Assembly: GCF_028473665.1 (NCBI RefSeq)
Contig: NZ_CP098774.1
Location: forward strand, 1,426,001-1,490,000
DNA length: 64,000 bases
From: Sphingomonas sp. QA11
Lineage (GTDB): Bacteria; Pseudomonadota; Alphaproteobacteria; Sphingomonadales; Sphingomonadaceae
Reading direction: 5' to 3'
Shown here: positions 19,888 to 28,489 of the stretch, piece after piece
Position numbering within the stretch: the first letter of the stretch is position 1
Layout of the letters: each line of letters begins with the position of its first letter
Notes under the pieces: model-generated
The model's database searches: none
Seen by the model: the letters and a program-made list of their open reading frames with translations, nothing else
Told to the model about the DNA's origin: nothing
Program-made: the position numbers and the translations under genes

Positions 19888-20213
19888 CTCCGCATTGCAG
19901 GCGGTTGATCGATCGCGCCGCAACTGCGACGGGTCGCCGGTAAGCTGCAGCCGATCGGCGATACTGTCGTCGCAGACTCGGGGCCGACCGCTCGACCAGC
20001 TTGGTAAGTTCATCACGCGGGGATATCGCCTGCGGCCTCCAGATTAGGCCCGATCCCTTACATGCACCTGCTGGTGCCGTGCGAGCGCGATCAGCAGAAC
20101 AGGAACATGACGAACAATGATGGCGATCTTTACGGCTGGAGTGATCTGTTGCGGACCGTGTTCAGACTTGTACGGCGTGGCTGACCACCCATGCGAGAAA
20201 CCTCGCCGATTAG
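19888..20213. other. Intergenic stretch between the cassette and the IS256 element
   Basis: No supported gene is seen. A 40-codon open frame at 20062-20184 (starting MHLLVPCERDQQNRN) lacks a convincing ribosome-binding site and any recognisable feature. The right end next to the IS256 element reads AGGGTCAGTT and, joined with the sequence past the element, would restore the hairpin AGGGT-CAGTT-ACCCT. Confidence 0.4.
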
Positions 20214-20221
20214 GGTCAGTT
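20214..20221. repeat. IS256 target-site duplication, left copy
   Basis: GGTCAGTT directly abuts the left inverted repeat of the IS256 element and is repeated exactly at 21590-21597. Eight-base duplications are the norm for IS256-family transposition, so this marks a simple, probably recent insertion. Confidence 0.9.
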
Positions 20222-21589
20222 GGTCGTGTCCCGGTGAGTGGTGTAACTTCGTCTGCGCGGGCCCGACGATCTTCCGGCTTTGGCCGGATGATCAGGCTGC
20301 CATGGCGGGCAGTCCGATGGTTTGATTGTCGCTCAACGGAGCGACGGTTTCCAGCGTCATGTAGCGGGCACGCCGGACGGCCCATTCGTCGTTTTGTTCG
20401 AGCAGGATAGCGCCGACGAGGCGGGTGATCGCGGCCTCGTTGGGGAAGATGCCGACGACACCGGTGCGTCGCTTGATCTCGCCATTGAGGCGCTCGATGG
20501 GATTGTTCGAGTGGATCTTGGTACGATGGTCCTTGGGGAAGGACATGTAGGTCAGCACCTCGGTTTCCGCATCGTCCATGAAGGCGGTGAGCTTGGGGAC
20601 ACGAGGCCGCAGTTGATCGGCGACCTGTCGCCACTGCGCCTTGGCGGCAGCTTCGTCGTCCTGCGCGAAGGCGGTGCCGACAAAGGCTGAGACGACGCGG
20701 CGCTGGGCCTTTCCGGCATGAGCGAGCGCGTTACGCATGAAGTGCACCCGGCAGCGTTGCCAGCTTGCACAAAGCACCTGGGACACGGCGGCCTTGATGC
20801 CCTCATGCGCATCCGAGATCACCAGCTTGACGCCCCTGAGGCCGCGCCGGGTGAGCTTGCGCAGGAACGCGGTCCAGAAGGTCGCCGCCTCCGATGCGCC
20901 GATATCCATGCCGAGCACCTCGCGCCGGCCGTCGCTGTTGACGCCGACGGCGATGATGACCGCGACCGAGACGATCCGGCCGGCCTGGCGGACCTTTAGA
21001 TAGGTGGCGTCGATCCAGATATACGGCCAGTCGCCCTCGATCGGCCGGTCGAGGAAGGTGTGGACCCGTTCGTCGATCTCCTCGCAAAGCCGGCTCACCT
21101 GGCTCTTCGAGATGCCGGCCCCGCCCATGGCCTGCACCAGATCATCGACCGAGCGGGTCGAGATGCCCTGGATATAGGCTTCCTGGATCACCGCGGTCAG
21201 CGCCTTCTCGGCAAGCCGGCGTGGCTCGAGGAAGCCCGGAAAGTAGCTGCCCTTGCGTAGCTTGGGGATGCGCAGCTCGACCGTGCCCGCCCGGGTCTCC
21301 CAGTCGCGCTCGCGATAGCCGTTGCGCTGCACGACACGCTCGGCATCCTTCTCGCCGTAGGCGGCACCCGTCAGGCCACCCACCTCCAGTTCCATCAGCC
21401 GCTTTGCCGCAAAGCCGATCATCTCTCGCAGGAAATCCGCGTCCGGGCTCTTTCCCACCAGCGCGCGCAGGTCCATCGTGTCGTCGGTCATCGGTGTGTC
21501 CTCGTTCAAGTTGAGCTCGCAACCCAACCTTATCCGAAGATCATCGGTGACCACCCACACCAGCTACACCACTCACCGGGACACGACCG
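20222..21589 (-). mobile_element. IS256-family insertion sequence, 1368 bp, complete
   Basis: The ends carry perfect 24-base inverted repeats (20222-20245 and 21566-21589; outermost bases GGTCGTGTCCCGGTGAG), and 8-bp direct repeats flank the element. A full-length Mutator-type transposase lies between them on the minus strand. All parts are intact, so the element is probably active. Confidence 0.95.
20292..21491 (-). CDS. IS256-family (Mutator type) transposase
   Basis: The 399-residue product shows the DDE triad of IS256 transposases in [22 protein letters not shown] and the Glu of [13 protein letters not shown], together with the C/H region [13 protein letters not shown]. The ATG at 21491 was chosen over an upstream Met at 21560 because the protein then begins with the usual short N-terminus ([11 protein letters not shown]). 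No frameshift or internal stop is present. Confidence 0.95.
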   Translation of the reverse strand: MTDDTMDLRALVGKSPDADFLREMIGFAAKRLMELEVGGLTGAAYGEKDAERVVQRNGYRERDWETRAGTVELRIPKLRKGSYFPGFLEPRRLAEKALTAVIQEAYIQGISTRSVDDLVQAMGGAGISKSQVSRLCEEIDERVHTFLDRPIEGDWPYIWIDATYLKVRQAGRIVSVAVIIAVGVNSDGRREVLGMDIGASEAATFWTAFLRKLTRRGLRGVKLVISDAHEGIKAAVSQVLCASWQRCRVHFMRNALAHAGKAQRRVVSAFVGTAFAQDDEAAAKAQWRQVADQLRPRVPKLTAFMDDAETEVLTYMSFPKDHRTKIHSNNPIERLNGEIKRRTGVVGIFPNEAAITRLVGAILLEQNDEWAVRRARYMTLETVAPLSDNQTIGLPAMAA

Positions 21590-21597
21590 GTCAGTTA
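21590..21597. repeat. IS256 target-site duplication, right copy
   Basis: GGTCAGTT directly after the right inverted repeat, identical to 20214-20221. Confidence 0.9.
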
Positions 21598-21966
21598 CCC
21601 TGTTCCGACTGGACGTCGGCATTCTTTGACGTCGCGTCAATAGCTGGCCGTCAGAAATTGGCCCAGGCTTGCTCATTCGGAGCGATTGCACGACGAACGA
21701 GTAAACGACCGCTTCTGTCCGAAACAGTCGTTCACCGTCAATACAAGGAACCGCGGCTTTGTCCCAAAGTCGGTCATTCCCTGTCAACAGGTCGAACGGC
21801 GGCTTTCGGGATCGATAGCGCGGGCCCGGAACTACCGCCTTTAGGGCGACGAAGCCTCATTGGCTCGTAGGCCTACGGTGCGTCGCGACTAACCATGTGA
21901 AATGTCGGGCAGCAGGCAATGTTCTTCGGGCCTTGTGTGCGACATACTCAGGTACCTCGTCCTCGA
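21598..21966. other. Intergenic stretch, no gene seen
   Basis: No frame with protein-like composition or a plausible start is present. It begins with the right half (ACCCT) of the hairpin split by the IS256 element. It separates the accessory island from the minus-strand operon that ends at 21967. Confidence 0.5.
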
Positions 21967-22620
21967 TTATTCGACCGGCTTGCTCGGTCGCATCGCGAGA
22001 TAGTCGGCGAGCGGGCCCGCGAGCTCCGGTTTTATGCGTGGCGCGATGAGCGACATCAGCTTGCCGCGGTGACCGCGCAGGCGCTCCCAGTTCCGAAGCT
22101 CATATTCGAGATAGGCAGGCTCCTGCGAGGCAAGATTGGGGAAGTCGGGGCGGATGCCCGTGGCATCCATCCGGTGACAGGCCGCGCACGCCGGGAGATC
22201 ATCCTCCGGTTTCCCGTGGAGGAATATCTGCTCGCCGAGCGCTACGCGGGCCGGATCGCGCGGTTTCGACGGCTTGCGCCAGATCTGGGCGTACCACGCG
22301 GCGACATTCGAGCGATCCGCCTCGGAAAGAGCGCGCACGATCGGCGCCATCACCGCGCTTTCGCGGTGACTGGGGGCACCGGCCGGCGCTGCGAACGCCG
22401 CTAGCTGCTTTTTCAGATATTCGGGATATTGCTCGTTCAAGGTCGGCACGCCCGGCGCCTTGTCGACACCGGGTGACCCGTGGCAGGCAGCACATCTGGT
22501 CTGGGCGATCTGCTGGCCGAGCCGCGGATCGCCGCCCAGCCGTTCAGTGTCCGATGCGGATTGCGGCGAGCACCCCGCCAGACCCGCAATCGCCGTAAGC
22601 ATGAGCAGACGGTTCGGCAT
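21967..22620 (-). CDS. Diheme cytochrome c lipoprotein
   Basis: The 217-residue product has a lipoprotein signal (LLMLTAIAGLAGC with the LAGC lipobox) and two CXXCH haem sites (CAACH twice), in two tandem class-I-type c domains with Met-containing C-terminal parts. It would be a periplasmic, membrane-anchored electron carrier. The ATG at 22620 is used here; a GTG three bases upstream would overlap the FAH stop as GTGA. It ends the operon acetamidase-MFS-GlcG-FAH-cytochrome, implying a periplasmic oxidation step in the pathway or electron exit from an enzyme not visible here. Confidence 0.85.
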   Translation of the reverse strand: MPNRLLMLTAIAGLAGCSPQSASDTERLGGDPRLGQQIAQTRCAACHGSPGVDKAPGVPTLNEQYPEYLKKQLAAFAAPAGAPSHRESAVMAPIVRALSEADRSNVAAWYAQIWRKPSKPRDPARVALGEQIFLHGKPEDDLPACAACHRMDATGIRPDFPNLASQEPAYLEYELRNWERLRGHRGKLMSLIAPRIKPELAGPLADYLAMRPSKPVE

Positions 22621-23561
22621 CACCCGATCCGGTAACTTGCGGGTTCATCGGCGATCAACGGGTTCGACAGCACGCCAAGCCCTGACACTTCGATCTCGAC
22701 CCGGTCATCGGGCCGCATATGGACGAGGCCCGGCGTCGGGAACGGACCATATTGCCGCGAAAGGTCGCGACCTTCGGTGTCATTCTCTGCGGGCGGGAGC
22801 GCGCCCGGGGTTCCCATCGCGATCATGTCGCCGGGCCGCAGGCGATAGCCTTTCGACAGATAGGCCACCGTCTGCGCGACGCCGACCAGCAGGTCGTCGA
22901 GCCCGGAGCGTTGCCGGACGATACCGTTCAACCGCGTCTCGATACTGTGCCTGGTGGGGTCGCCGAACGCGTCGCGGGTCACCATCCAGGGGCCATAGCT
23001 CCCCGAGGCCTCGAAATTCTTGCCGAGACCGAACTGGCGGTTGTGCATCTGATATTCGCGCACCGACCCTTCATTGACGATCGTATAGCCGGCGACATGC
23101 TCGAGCGCTCGCTCGACCGGGATATGCCGGCCGGGCTTGCCGATCACCACGCCCAGCTCGCCCTCATAGTCGAAGGCACGGGCGACTTGCTCGGGAGGCG
23201 CAACGATCGGCTCGCCACTCCCGACATAGGAAGCCGCCGTCCGCAGGAACAGATGCGGATAGTCGAGCGAGGTCGTCAGGCCCGTCTCGGCGATATGCGT
23301 CTTGAAGTTGAGCGCGAGCGCCCAGAACGCATTGGCGCGGCCGAGAAAGGGAAGGAGCGTTATCTGGGACAGGGGGCGGCCGGGGCCGGCGGCTGCGAGC
23401 AATGCCGCCAGCCGGTCGAGCGCGCCGTTTGACCCGAGCACTATTTCGATCTGGTTGGGGAGGTCGGGCGCGAGGGCTGTGACCGCGTGAAAGGTGATGC
23501 CGTCGGCCGATACGCCAAGCGCTCGGTCGGTGTCCGCATCGCGAAAAGCAAGAAGACGCAT
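22620..23561 (-). CDS. Fumarylacetoacetate hydrolase (FAH) family protein
   Basis: The 313-residue protein has the FAH-fold metal site DYEGELGVVIGKPGRH, the GYTIVNEGSVREYQ block and the C-terminal LRPGDMIAMGTPGA motif. FAH-fold enzymes cleave C-C bonds of beta-diketo-like acids or decarboxylate/isomerise them. It lies 12 bases downstream of the GlcG-like gene and overlaps the cytochrome gene. Its similarity to the 279-residue FAH protein at 36423 (same metal-site wording) suggests a related substrate. Reaction cannot be fixed from sequence. Confidence 0.88.
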   Translation of the reverse strand: MRLLAFRDADTDRALGVSADGITFHAVTALAPDLPNQIEIVLGSNGALDRLAALLAAAGPGRPLSQITLLPFLGRANAFWALALNFKTHIAETGLTTSLDYPHLFLRTAASYVGSGEPIVAPPEQVARAFDYEGELGVVIGKPGRHIPVERALEHVAGYTIVNEGSVREYQMHNRQFGLGKNFEASGSYGPWMVTRDAFGDPTRHSIETRLNGIVRQRSGLDDLLVGVAQTVAYLSKGYRLRPGDMIAMGTPGALPPAENDTEGRDLSRQYGPFPTPGLVHMRPDDRVEIEVSGLGVLSNPLIADEPASYRIG

Positions 23562-23573
23562 GCGCTTGTTCCC

Positions 23574-24029
23574 TCAGTTGGCGGTCGGGCCGACCACGGC
23601 CTCGAGTGTTGCGGTGATCACCGCCACATCGACCGCGGACGGAGCGCCGCTGGCGCCGATCGCGCCGATCACGCGCCCGTCGAGCTTGATCGGCAGCGAG
23701 CCCACGGCAGGGAGCATCGGTGCGCCGTAGCCAAGCGGGCCGGCATTGCCCCAGACCATCGGGTTCTCGCGATAGCGCTGGTCGAGATTGTCGCCCGGCT
23801 GGCCGCCGGTCGCGGCGCTCGCAAAGGCCTTGCCGCGCGCGATCTCGACCGACACGAACGGCGCTCCGTCCATTCGCGCCGAGGCGACGAGATGGCCCGA
23901 GCTATCGACGACCGCGAAGGACAGGGTATGGCCCAGCCGGTCGGCCTCTGCGATGCCGGCGTCGATCAGCGTTCGCGCCATGCGGCAGCTGACCAGATAT
24001 TGCACGATGCAGGTCGAGTCGGATTCCAT
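23574..24029 (-). CDS. GlcG/HbpS family heme-binding-like protein
   Basis: The 151-residue protein matches the GlcG/HbpS (DUF336) pattern: MARTLIDAGIAEADRLG, FAVVDSSGHLVASARMDGAP and the C-terminal GRVIGAIGASGAPSAVD. Family members are found in many catabolic operons; some bind haem and others remain without a defined role. The ATG at 24029 lies four bases after the MFS gene stop. No signal peptide is present, so it is probably cytoplasmic. Confidence 0.88.
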   Translation of the reverse strand: MESDSTCIVQYLVSCRMARTLIDAGIAEADRLGHTLSFAVVDSSGHLVASARMDGAPFVSVEIARGKAFASAATGGQPGDNLDQRYRENPMVWGNAGPLGYGAPMLPAVGSLPIKLDGRVIGAIGASGAPSAVDVAVITATLEAVVGPTAN

Positions 24030-24033
24030 GATG

Positions 24034-25257
24034 TCAGTCTCCCTGCGGGACGGGGGTTGAGCGGGCGGACCGGGCAAGGCCGACCGCGAAGAGCACACCG
24101 ATGAGCGCCACAAGGGCGATTGCTGCGAAGGCGGTCGCGACCGACGCGCCGAGACCGAGCATGATCCCAATCGCCAGCGGCCCCAGGACCGTACCTGTGC
24201 GGCCAACCCCGAGCGCCCAGCCGATTCCAGTCGAGCGGGCCGCGGGCGCATAGGTGCCCGACGAGACCGCAAGGAGCGTGCCGCCGGCCGCCGACGCCGC
24301 GCAGCCCGCGCCGATCGCGAGAATGGCAAAGGCGAGCGGCGTGCCGGTCAGAAGGCCCATGAGGCCGATCAGGCATCCGGCAAGACCAAGGGTCGCGATC
24401 AGCGCGCGGTGCGCGCCGCTGCGGCCGATCAGCATACCGATCGCCAGCGTGCCGACGATCCCGCCGGCATTGTTGAGCGCCAGCATCGTCGCGGCCTGCG
24501 GCGCGGACCAGCCGGCGCGCTGCAGCAGCGCCGGGAGCCACAAAGCGGTGACCACCAGCGTCGACCAGGTCATGAACGAGGTGATCCAGAGAAGGAGTGT
24601 CGTTGTGCGGATATCGCCGGCGAAGAGCGACCGGACGGGAGCTGCCCGTGCCGGTGCAACCTCGCGCGATTCGGGGAAAAGAAAGGCGATCCAGACCAGG
24701 ATCGGAAGGGGGGCAAGTGCCCCGATCACGAAGATCGCATGCCATCCATGATGCGGGAGGATCTGGCCGGTCGTGTAAGCGCCGACCATCCCGCCAAGCG
24801 GCACCGCTGCCCAGAGCATCGTCACGGCGCGCGCGCGGCGTTCCTCAGGCGCGAACTCGCCCACCATGCTGATGAAGTTGGGGCTGGCCCCGCCAAGGCC
24901 GAGGCCGGTCGCGATCCGGCTGATGATGAGCATCTCGAGCGAGCCCGACAGCGCGGTCGCCATCGTGCCGACCGCGAAGAGCCCGGTCGTCAGCAAAAGC
25001 ATCCGCTTGCGACCGAACCGGTCGCCCAGCGCGCCGAACAGGAAGGCGCCGATGAGGAAACCCACCTGCGAGGCGCCGAGCACCGAGCCCATCGCATCGG
25101 GCTTGAGCCCGAGCTGGGCCGCGATCGCGGGGATCGCCGGCCCGATCGCCTGTGTGTCGAAGCCATCGAGGAACGCGACGATCGCACATCCGATGATGAC
25201 CCGCCGCGCCAGGGCCGTTCGGCGCGCGTCGGCAGGACAGGGTGCCGTCACGTTCAC
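24034..25257 (-). CDS. MFS transporter, aromatic acid:H+ symporter (AAHS) type
   Basis: The 407-residue protein has about twelve hydrophobic segments. The first carries the AAHS signature DGFDTQAIGPAIPAI, and the loop after TM2 has the MFS motif GALGDRFGRKRML. AAHS carriers import benzoate-type aromatic acids. It overlaps the acetamidase-like gene start/stop (ATGA) and is followed by GlcG-like and FAH genes, so it probably imports the substrate of this operon. A paralogue of the same subfamily is encoded at 47112-48515. Confidence 0.9.
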   Translation of the reverse strand: MNVTAPCPADARRTALARRVIIGCAIVAFLDGFDTQAIGPAIPAIAAQLGLKPDAMGSVLGASQVGFLIGAFLFGALGDRFGRKRMLLLTTGLFAVGTMATALSGSLEMLIISRIATGLGLGGASPNFISMVGEFAPEERRARAVTMLWAAVPLGGMVGAYTTGQILPHHGWHAIFVIGALAPLPILVWIAFLFPESREVAPARAAPVRSLFAGDIRTTTLLLWITSFMTWSTLVVTALWLPALLQRAGWSAPQAATMLALNNAGGIVGTLAIGMLIGRSGAHRALIATLGLAGCLIGLMGLLTGTPLAFAILAIGAGCAASAAGGTLLAVSSGTYAPAARSTGIGWALGVGRTGTVLGPLAIGIMLGLGASVATAFAAIALVALIGVLFAVGLARSARSTPVPQGD

Positions 25258-26519
25258 GCGCCGGGCCGTAAGGACCGCGAGATCTGTTCGAGCCGCGAGG
25301 CGTCGAAGATCGCCTTGGGCAGTATCCCGTGCACCGCCTTGCGCGGTGCGCTCGTGTACACGCTGCCTGTCTGGTTGGCATATTGGGTGATGCGGAAGCT
25401 GCCCGCGATGCTCGCCAGCGCGTAGATGTCCGGCCCGGTGAGGCCGGTCGCGCCCGACAGCCAGGCGATCATTTGGCGGATGGACCCGGCAAGCGCCTGG
25501 TCGACTGTGTCGCCATACGCCAGCACGATCCAGGCGTCGTGGGTTTCAGCGACCGGTGTCGCGACCGCGACCTTCTTGTGAAGGATATACTGGATACGCA
25601 GGTCCTCCATCGCGGTTTCGATCGCGGTCTGGTCGACGACCCCATCGCCCTGCGCGGCATGGCTGTCGCCGGTCCAGAGCCGCCCGCCGGGGACCTCGAC
25701 CCCTAGGAACAGCGAGGTGCCCTCGGTCAGGTCACGCAGTGAGATATTGCCGCCATAGCGACCCGAGAGGATGCCGCTGACCGGCTTGTCGCCCGCGGGC
25801 TGCACCGCCATCACCGCCTGGATCGGCGCCAGCGGGATGCGCACGCCCTTAGCGAAATCGGCATAGCGCCGCTGCGGGTCCAGCTTCAGATAGTGAAGAT
25901 AGGGCTGGTCGAAGGCGTCGGGCAGCGCGCCCATGCCCTTGGGCGTCGAGTTCCATCCCCAGTCGATCGGCTTCAGCCGGATCATGCGGCACTCGATCAC
26001 GTCGCCGGGTTCCGCGCCCTTCACCGCGATCGGCCCGATCAGCGAATAGGGCCCGGCGGGGTAGCGCTTGCGGATGCTCTCGCGCTCGGCGAACGGCATG
26101 CCGAATTTAGCCTCGTTCGCCCAGTTCACCCAGGTGTTGGGATAGTGAACGATATCGCCGCTTTCGATCTCGAGCACGACCGGCGTTGCCGGATCCATCG
26201 CGCCGACCTTCACGGTCTGCGGTGTGGACGGCAGTTCATGGAGGCGCCCTGCCGGCAGCGCGGCAAGCGCGGGGCCGGCGGTCCGGGCGAAGGCGGGGCT
26301 CGCGGCCGCGGGCACGAACATCGCGGCACCCGCGCCGGCCGCCAGCATGGCGCGTCGGCTGATCCCGCGCTGATCGAGGCTCTCGCCAAGTGCGTCGCGG
26401 TCGACGCCGTCGATCGCCTGCGCGTGGTCGCTGTTCGCGACGGCGTGATGCGCCGCGATATGGCGCGGGCAGGGGTCATGTGCTGGGCAGCAGCAATTGG
26501 CCGGTTGCGTCATCCTCAT
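25254..26519 (-). CDS. Acetamidase/formamidase family protein, Tat-exported
   Basis: The 421-residue protein belongs to the FmdA/AmdA family: EIESGDIVHYPNTWVNW, GDVIECRMI and GDSHAAQGDGV match the conserved core with its metal-binding His/Asp residues. It would hydrolyse a short amide or a related bond. Unusually, about 50 residues precede a twin-arginine leader (SRRAMLAAGAGAAMF), and this extension contains a Cys/His-rich block (NCCCPAHDPCPRHIAAHH). It is the first gene of the minus-strand operon ending at 21967. Whether the extension is translated is uncertain, since a later start near the RR motif would give a normal Tat substrate. Confidence 0.82.
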   Translation of the reverse strand: MRMTQPANCCCPAHDPCPRHIAAHHAVANSDHAQAIDGVDRDALGESLDQRGISRRAMLAAGAGAAMFVPAAASPAFARTAGPALAALPAGRLHELPSTPQTVKVGAMDPATPVVLEIESGDIVHYPNTWVNWANEAKFGMPFAERESIRKRYPAGPYSLIGPIAVKGAEPGDVIECRMIRLKPIDWGWNSTPKGMGALPDAFDQPYLHYLKLDPQRRYADFAKGVRIPLAPIQAVMAVQPAGDKPVSGILSGRYGGNISLRDLTEGTSLFLGVEVPGGRLWTGDSHAAQGDGVVDQTAIETAMEDLRIQYILHKKVAVATPVAETHDAWIVLAYGDTVDQALAGSIRQMIAWLSGATGLTGPDIYALASIAGSFRITQYANQTGSVYTSAPRKAVHGILPKAIFDASRLEQISRSLRPGA

Positions 26520-26607
26520 CCTCTCTTGCGGTTATTCTTGAGCTAAAGACCGCGTATCGGGCCGCCTGGGATCACTATTGGCTGAAACCAGCATGTTCGA
26601 TGTTATC

Positions 26608-26622
26608 AAATCATCCGGATTT
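26608..26622. promoter_or_regulatory. Inverted repeat between divergent operons
   Basis: AAATC-ATCCG-GATTT lies between the acetamidase-like gene (minus) and the GST gene (plus). It is a candidate operator by position only; the remaining intergenic bases (26520-26747) hold no gene. Confidence 0.25.
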
Positions 26623-26747
26623 CCAAGTTTCGTGAACATTCGGACCGTGCGGTAAGCGACAGGACTTCCCGGCATCCGCACGAGAAGCGCGCCGATCTAG
26701 AATGCGCGTAAAGGACACAAGGCCCGGCTTTGCGAGAGAGATGCTGC

Positions 26748-27353
26748 ATGTTAAAGATCTGGGGGCATCGCGCGGCGCCCAATGTCGCCAAAGTCCTGTG
26801 GACCTGCGGCGAACTCGGACTCGAGTATGAGCTCGTTCCCACCGGCGGTCCGAATGGCGGGCTGGACGCGCTCGCCTATCGCCGGCTCAATCCCAACGGC
26901 CTGATCCCGACGCTCGACGACGATGGCTTCATCCTGTGGGAATCGCACGCGATCATGCGCTATCTCGCGCGCCGCGAGCGTGCGGAAAACCTCTATCCGG
27001 CCGAGACGCGGCCTGTCGCCCGTGTCGACCAGTGGCTCGACTGGCAAGCGGCGCATGTCGCTGAAGCCGTGCGCGACCTCGTGCGGCTGACGATCAAGGC
27101 GACGGGGCCGGTGCTGGCAGAGCAACTCGCGCATGCTGAAGCCCAGGCCGATGCCCTGTTCGGCATCATCGACCAGGTGCTTCGGACGTCACCCTATATT
27201 GCAGGCGCTGACTTCACGCTCGCCGACATCCCGATCGGCGTGGCGGTCCGGCGCTGGACGACCTTGCCGGTCACGCGCGCGCCGCTGCCGGCGCTTGATT
27301 CATGGGCCGACGACGTCCTGTCCCGCCCGGGCGCGGCCGCGCTCTCAGCCTAG
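26748..27353 (+). CDS. Glutathione S-transferase family protein
   Basis: The 201-residue protein has the GST N-terminal thioredoxin-like domain (LKIWGHRAAPNVAKVLW, then LNPNGLIPTLDDDGFILWESHAIMRYLA with the cis-Pro and ESxAI motif) and a helical C-terminal domain with the ADFTLADIPIG N-capping box. The ATG at 26748, with GAGAG upstream, is preferred to a TTG at 26730. It may act in glutathione-dependent isomerisation or detoxification for the adjacent aromatic pathway. Its end overlaps the convergent AraC gene by 9 bases. Confidence 0.88.
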   Translation: MLKIWGHRAAPNVAKVLWTCGELGLEYELVPTGGPNGGLDALAYRRLNPNGLIPTLDDDGFILWESHAIMRYLARRERAENLYPAETRPVARVDQWLDWQAAHVAEAVRDLVRLTIKATGPVLAEQLAHAEAQADALFGIIDQVLRTSPYIAGADFTLADIPIGVAVRRWTTLPVTRAPLPALDSWADDVLSRPGAAALSA

Positions 27354-28202
27354 CGGCGGATCGTCGAGTTGATGGGTCTGGCGACGGAACTCGCTTGGGC
27401 TAACCGCCATGTGCTGGGCGAAGAAGCGCGTGAAATTGCTGTGTGCGCCGAAACCCAGCTGGTCGGCAATCTCCACCAGCGGTTCGTCGCTGGTGCTGAG
27501 GCTGCGGGTCGCTGCCTTCATCCTGATATGGTCGATATAATGTTGCGGGGACGCGCCAACGCAGCGACGGAACTGCTCGAAGAAGCGTGAGCGCGACAGC
27601 CCAACCATCCTGGCGATGTCGTCGATGCGCGGGTTCTCGAAGGCGTGCTCGTGAATATAGTTGAGCGCCTTGCGGATCCGGAAGTCGATCGGCCGCATGG
27701 CCGTCGTGCCCGTCCGCTCGACGTCGGGGGCGATATAGGCGCTGATCACCGCATCGATGAGATCGAGCAGTAGCGCTTCGCGGTCGGCGGCGTTTTCGAC
27801 AAGGTCGCGCGAGATTGCCGCGGCGAGCCGCTCGGCCTGCATGCGGACATTCTCGGTCACCTGCTCGCGCGGGCGCGGGAAGATGAGGCCGGGTCTCAGT
27901 CCCTGCGCCTCGAGCACGCGGTCGATCCAATCCGTCTCGATGATCAGCGACAGGATCATCGTCGGACCCGCCTCGTTGGCGAGTTTGAGATGCGGGACCC
28001 ATGGATTGAACAGGAGCACGGACCCCTCGTCCAGGGCCAGGTCCAGCGTGCCCGAGCGAAACTTCGTGTCCGCCCCACCGAGCATGAACAACATGTTGAA
28101 CTGCTGATGCGCGTGCTCGACCAGGGCACGATCGGTGAGATTGACCGTTGCGCGCCCGAAATCGCCTGAGACGATCCAGATCGGCGTTTGCGCATGCACC
28201 AT
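27345..28202 (-). CDS. AraC family transcriptional regulator (paralogue 1)
   Basis: The 285-residue protein has an N-terminal cupin-like sensor domain and a C-terminal double helix-turn-helix (IDDIARMVGLSRSRFFEQFR and LVEIADQLGFGAHSNFTRFF). It is divergent from the TonB receptor/gentisate operon at 28490 and is the likely activator. It closely resembles the regulator at 51510-52346 along its whole length; both share ALVEHAHQQFNMLFMLGGA. The ATG at 28202 is chosen because the second paralogue aligns to it. A TTTGCATGCAGAA element lies in the intergenic region. Confidence 0.92.
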   Translation of the reverse strand: MVHAQTPIWIVSGDFGRATVNLTDRALVEHAHQQFNMLFMLGGADTKFRSGTLDLALDEGSVLLFNPWVPHLKLANEAGPTMILSLIIETDWIDRVLEAQGLRPGLIFPRPREQVTENVRMQAERLAAAISRDLVENAADREALLLDLIDAVISAYIAPDVERTGTTAMRPIDFRIRKALNYIHEHAFENPRIDDIARMVGLSRSRFFEQFRRCVGASPQHYIDHIRMKAATRSLSTSDEPLVEIADQLGFGAHSNFTRFFAQHMAVSPSEFRRQTHQLDDPPLG

Positions 28203-28321
28203 GGGCGCTCCTCTCTTTCCCCGGCGAAGTTCCCTCGCCTTGGTCCCAGAGCGTAGCGAACCTGGCCGCCGATTCAACGTTTGCTCGATTGCTGCGCAGC
28301 ATCATTGCAGGTGGTGATCGC

Positions 28322-28334
28322 TTTGCATGCAGAA
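28322..28334. promoter_or_regulatory. Shared TTTGCATGCAGAA element, copy 1
   Basis: This 13-base element with a TGCATGCA palindromic core lies between the AraC gene and the TonB receptor gene. Exact copies occur at 48572-48584 and 48715-48727, and the TTTGCATG core recurs in front of the second AraC gene. It is a candidate binding site for the two AraC paralogues. Confidence 0.5.
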
Positions 28335-28489
28335 AGCCGGTTCATCCAGACACGATTATCGGACGCTTTGATAAGCTTTCGGAGCCTGTAGTTACAAGAA
28401 ATCCGGTGCTCTCCCTCATAAGCAGGCGAGCCCGAAGCGCCCTTTCGAAGGATGGCGCGGGAGAGGCAAGTCGAGGGAGAGAGCCGTCC

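Noticed and set aside
20062..20184. A 40-codon frame between the cassette and IS256
   Set aside because: Weak start context and no recognisable feature; chance is the simplest explanation.
12500..21966. Integrative element with attachment sites
   Set aside because: No integrase, tRNA gene or paired att-like repeats were found; the island is defined only by IS elements.
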